This document shows positions 5,398 through 7,632 of a DNA stretch of 7,632 nt, in pieces. The DNA comes from Candidatus Nanopelagicaceae bacterium (GTDB lineage Bacteria; Actinomycetota; Actinomycetes; Nanopelagicales; Nanopelagicaceae). The position numbers were made by a program, and so were the translations under genes. The DNA lies in contig CANJXW010000021.1 in the NCBI GenBank assembly GCA_947478965.1, positions 1-7,632 on the forward strand. The letters are read 5' to 3'. How positions within the stretch are numbered: the stretch's first letter is position 1; the number at the start of each line of letters is the position of its first letter. A model generated the notes under the pieces. That model ran no database searches. It saw only the letters and a program-made list of their open reading frames with translations, and was not told where the DNA came from.

Positions 5398-7569
5398 ATG
5401 GCCACCCTCGACTCCAAATTAGTAAACGTTGTGGGAGATCGAACGGCGAAAGTTCTCGATACGATATTTGGATATAAGACGGCTGGAGATTTACTTCATC
5501 ACTATCCACGTCGCTACTTAGTTCGCGGAGAACTCAGCGATATCGCCGAACTCGGTGAAGGTGATGAAGTAACGATCCTTGCCGAAATATTTAGCTCATC
5601 TTCGCGAAGATTGCAAGCGCGCAAAGGGAGCATGCTAGAGGTCGTAGTCACAGATGGCAGCGCGAAACTATCGCTGACTTTTTTTAATCAAGCATGGCGC
5701 GAGAAAGAGTTACGCGTTGGCAGACAGGGTCTCTTTGCTGGAAAAGTTGGTGTATTTAATGGAAAGCGTCAGTTAGCGCATCCTGACTACGAGATGATTC
5801 CCGACGGCAACGATGTCGATGCAGCAGTTGAAAACTTTGCTGGAAAATATCTTCCGATGTATCCAGCCAGTGCGAAACTTCCATCATGGAAGATCGCCCA
5901 ATGCGTAAATCTTGTAGCCCAATCTCTCGATGAAATTCCAGATTTTCTCCCCGAATCTCTGCGTGAAGAACGCCGATATCCAACTCTCCATCAGGCATTG
6001 CTGCAGTTACATAACCCTGCAGATTTAGATCAGGCAGATATTGCCCGCGAACGCCTGACTTTTGATGAAGCCTTTCTCTTGCAGTTACTTCTCTTGGAGC
6101 GCAGAGCTGAACTTCGCAAACTCAAAGCTACTTCACGGCCAGTTCGAAGCGCTGGAATTCTTGAGGCGTTCGATGCGGCGCTACCTTTTGAGCTTACCGC
6201 TGGACAGAAATTTGTTGCAGATGAGATTGAAAGAGATCTTGCTGCGCCCTATCCCATGCATCGATTGTTACAGGGCGAAGTTGGTTCAGGAAAGACCATT
6301 GTTGCGATTCGTGCAGCCCTTGCAGTTGTTGATTCTGGAGGGCAGTGTGCTCTTCTTGCACCGACAGAAGTTCTTGCAGCGCAGCACCTTCGGACAATTG
6401 AAAAGTTATTAGGACCCCTTGCCCAAGGTGGCATGTTGGGCGCATCCGAGATTGCAACGCAGGTTACTCTTTTAACAGGTTCTCAGAACGCTGCTGCCCG
6501 TAAGGATGCACTCGCACTTGCTGCATCAGGACAAGCGGGGATAGTGATCGGAACGCATGCCCTGTTGGGTGATGCTGTTGCATTTCATGATCTTGGTTTG
6601 ATTATTGTCGATGAACAACATCGATTTGGAGTTGAACAACGTGATGCGCTCAAGAGCAAAGCGGTAAACCCTCCTCATCTCTTAGTCATGACTGCAACGC
6701 CAATCCCGCGAACCGTTGCAATGACGGTTTTTGGTGATCTCGATATCTCGACGCTTCGCGAACTTCCGCTTGGCCGACAACCCATCACGACCCACGTCAT
6801 CCCTGTTCTTGAAAAACCAACACATCTAGATCGCGCCTGGGAGCGCATTCGTGAAGAAGTTGCACAAGGAAATCAGGCATATGTAGTCGCGCCAAGAATT
6901 AGCGCTGGAACCTCAGAGGATGCAGATTTAGATTTCCTCTATGGAGAAAGTTCTCCCGATATTGCATCCGTAGAAGAGTTGGGACCGCTGCTTGCTGGGG
7001 GAGCCCTTAAAGGGCTTCGCGTTGCTCCGCTTCACGGCAGGCAGAGCGCAGAAGTTAAAGATGCAACGATGCGAGCATTTTCACAAGGTGAGATCGATGT
7101 TTTGATTTCAACGACAGTCATTGAAGTAGGCGTGGACGTTCCCAATGCAACGGTAATGGTGATCATGGATGCCGATCGATTTGGCGTTTCACAGCTCCAT
7201 CAGTTGCGCGGCCGAGTTGGGCGAGGAACGTCACCTGGACTCTGTCTCCTAGCAAGTAGCGCGCTACCCGAAACTTCTGCACGAGAGCGTCTTGAAGCCG
7301 TTGCTGGTACCCAAGATGGTTTTGAACTTTCGAGAATTGATTTGGAACAACGCAGAGAAGGCGATGTTCTCGGAGCAAATCAATCAGGTTCACGGTCGCA
7401 TCTGCGCCTACTGCGAGTATTGCGTGATGAAGGGCTCATCGATGAGGCAAGAAAGAGCGCGGAGAAGATTTTAGAAGAAGATTGCGAACTTGAGCGTTAT
7501 CCTGCTCTCAAGGTTGAACTCTCAATTCTGCAGGCAGATGCTGCAGCCGATTACATTGATAAAGGATAG
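5398..7569 (+). CDS. recG: ATP-dependent DNA helicase RecG
   Basis: Superfamily 2 double-stranded DNA translocase that regresses stalled replication forks and branch-migrates Holliday junctions, in the cytoplasm on DNA. It has 723 residues, close to family length. The N-terminal part (about 1-250) is the wedge/OB-fold region, with the actinobacterial-looking GDLLHHYPRRYLVRGELSD at 30-48. Helicase domain 1 carries Walker A GEVGSGKT (293-300), Walker B DEQH (405-408) and TAT motif III (432-434). Helicase domain 2 carries STTVIEVGVDVPNA (571-584) and QLHQLRGRVGRG (599-610). The C-terminal TRG-type region is at about 648-672 (LEQRREGDVLGANQSG). All catalytic motifs are intact. The ATG is 4 bases after the cydC stop; GAGAG at 5384-5388 is a modest ribosome binding site 9 bases upstream. 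It is probably read through from the cyd genes; I saw no convincing promoter of its own. Confidence 0.97.
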   Translation: MATLDSKLVNVVGDRTAKVLDTIFGYKTAGDLLHHYPRRYLVRGELSDIAELGEGDEVTILAEIFSSSSRRLQARKGSMLEVVVTDGSAKLSLTFFNQAWREKELRVGRQGLFAGKVGVFNGKRQLAHPDYEMIPDGNDVDAAVENFAGKYLPMYPASAKLPSWKIAQCVNLVAQSLDEIPDFLPESLREERRYPTLHQALLQLHNPADLDQADIARERLTFDEAFLLQLLLLERRAELRKLKATSRPVRSAGILEAFDAALPFELTAGQKFVADEIERDLAAPYPMHRLLQGEVGSGKTIVAIRAALAVVDSGGQCALLAPTEVLAAQHLRTIEKLLGPLAQGGMLGASEIATQVTLLTGSQNAAARKDALALAASGQAGIVIGTHALLGDAVAFHDLGLIIVDEQHRFGVEQRDALKSKAVNPPHLLVMTATPIPRTVAMTVFGDLDISTLRELPLGRQPITTHVIPVLEKPTHLDRAWERIREEVAQGNQAYVVAPRISAGTSEDADLDFLYGESSPDIASVEELGPLLAGGALKGLRVAPLHGRQSAEVKDATMRAFSQGEIDVLISTTVIEVGVDVPNATVMVIMDADRFGVSQLHQLRGRVGRGTSPGLCLLASSALPETSARERLEAVAGTQDGFELSRIDLEQRREGDVLGANQSGSRSHLRLLRVLRDEGLIDEARKSAEKILEEDCELERYPALKVELSILQADAAADYIDKG
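7561..7566 (+). promoter_or_regulatory. Ribosome binding site of rsmD
   Basis: AAAGGA, made of the last two sense codons of recG, lies 7 bases before the ATG at 7574. It supports that ATG as the rsmD start and implies recG-rsmD translational linkage. Confidence 0.65.
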
Positions 7570-7573
7570 GTAG

Positions 7574-7632
7574 ATGCGAATCATTGCAGGTGCGGCAAAG
7601 GGGCGAAATATTTCTGCAGTAGCAGGAGCAAC
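7574..7632 (+). CDS. rsmD: 16S rRNA (guanine(966)-N2)-methyltransferase RsmD, N-terminal fragment cut by window end
   Basis: Only 19 codons are visible, reading MRIIAGAAKGRNISAVAGA. The opening RIIAGxxxGR is characteristic of RsmD, which methylates G966 of 16S rRNA during small-subunit assembly using S-adenosylmethionine. The catalytic domain is outside the window. The start is 4 bases after the recG stop with AAAGGA upstream. The recG-rsmD order is common in Actinobacteria, often followed by coaD, which I cannot see here. Confidence rests on the short motif plus context. Confidence 0.85.
   Translation, partial: MRIIAGAAKGRNISAVAGA

Noticed and set aside
6062..6412. Plus-strand open frame of 116 codons in another frame within recG
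   Set aside because: It overlaps the RecG Walker A region, which is clearly coding in its own frame; the alternative product looks random.
7000..7018. Hairpin AGCCCTTAAAGGGCT plus flanks in recG
   Set aside because: About 8 bp with a 3-base loop, no T-run after it, deep inside a coding region and far from any gene boundary; probably chance.

Overview
The window is a single, almost gapless run of six plus-strand genes: cydA (its 5' end lies outside the window), cydB, cydD, cydC, recG and the first codons of rsmD. The first four encode cytochrome bd quinol oxidase and the ABC transporter needed to assemble it. The last two are a DNA-repair helicase and a 16S rRNA methyltransferase. Protein features point to an actinobacterium: a short-Q-loop CydA, an RREGDVLGA-type RecG tail, an RIIAGAAKGR RsmD start, and the recG-rsmD order. 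Base composition is moderate (roughly half GC by eye) and there is almost no intergenic DNA. That fits a streamlined lineage such as the freshwater acI/Nanopelagicales group better than a high-GC soil actinomycete. This placement is inference and has not been checked by any search.

Layout. Positions 1-1143 hold the C-terminal three quarters or so of cydA. A 13-base gap containing a strong ribosome binding site leads to cydB (1157-2215). cydB and cydD (2212-3831) overlap by ATGA, and so do cydD and cydC (3828-5393). recG (5398-7569) begins 4 bases after the cydC stop, and rsmD begins 4 bases after the recG stop and runs off the window at 7632. No stretch over 300 bases lacks a gene. I see no RNA gene, mobile element, CRISPR array or credible minus-strand gene.

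How the genes work together. CydAB oxidises quinol and reduces O2 to water at low oxygen. CydDC, recently described as a haem transporter, is required for the oxidase to acquire its haems, so cydABDC is a self-contained respiratory module. RecG remodels stalled replication forks and RsmD methylates G966 of 16S rRNA. Their link to cyd is probably shared transcription, not shared function.

The most interesting non-coding signals cluster at the cydB/cydD junction. A -10-like TATATT sits exactly where it would start a leaderless cydD mRNA at the ATG. A 14-bp GC-rich hairpin followed by a short T-run is embedded in codons 6-17 of cydD. Together they suggest a control point between oxidase and assembly-factor expression. 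I found no novel multi-gene system; the proteins are recognisable families.
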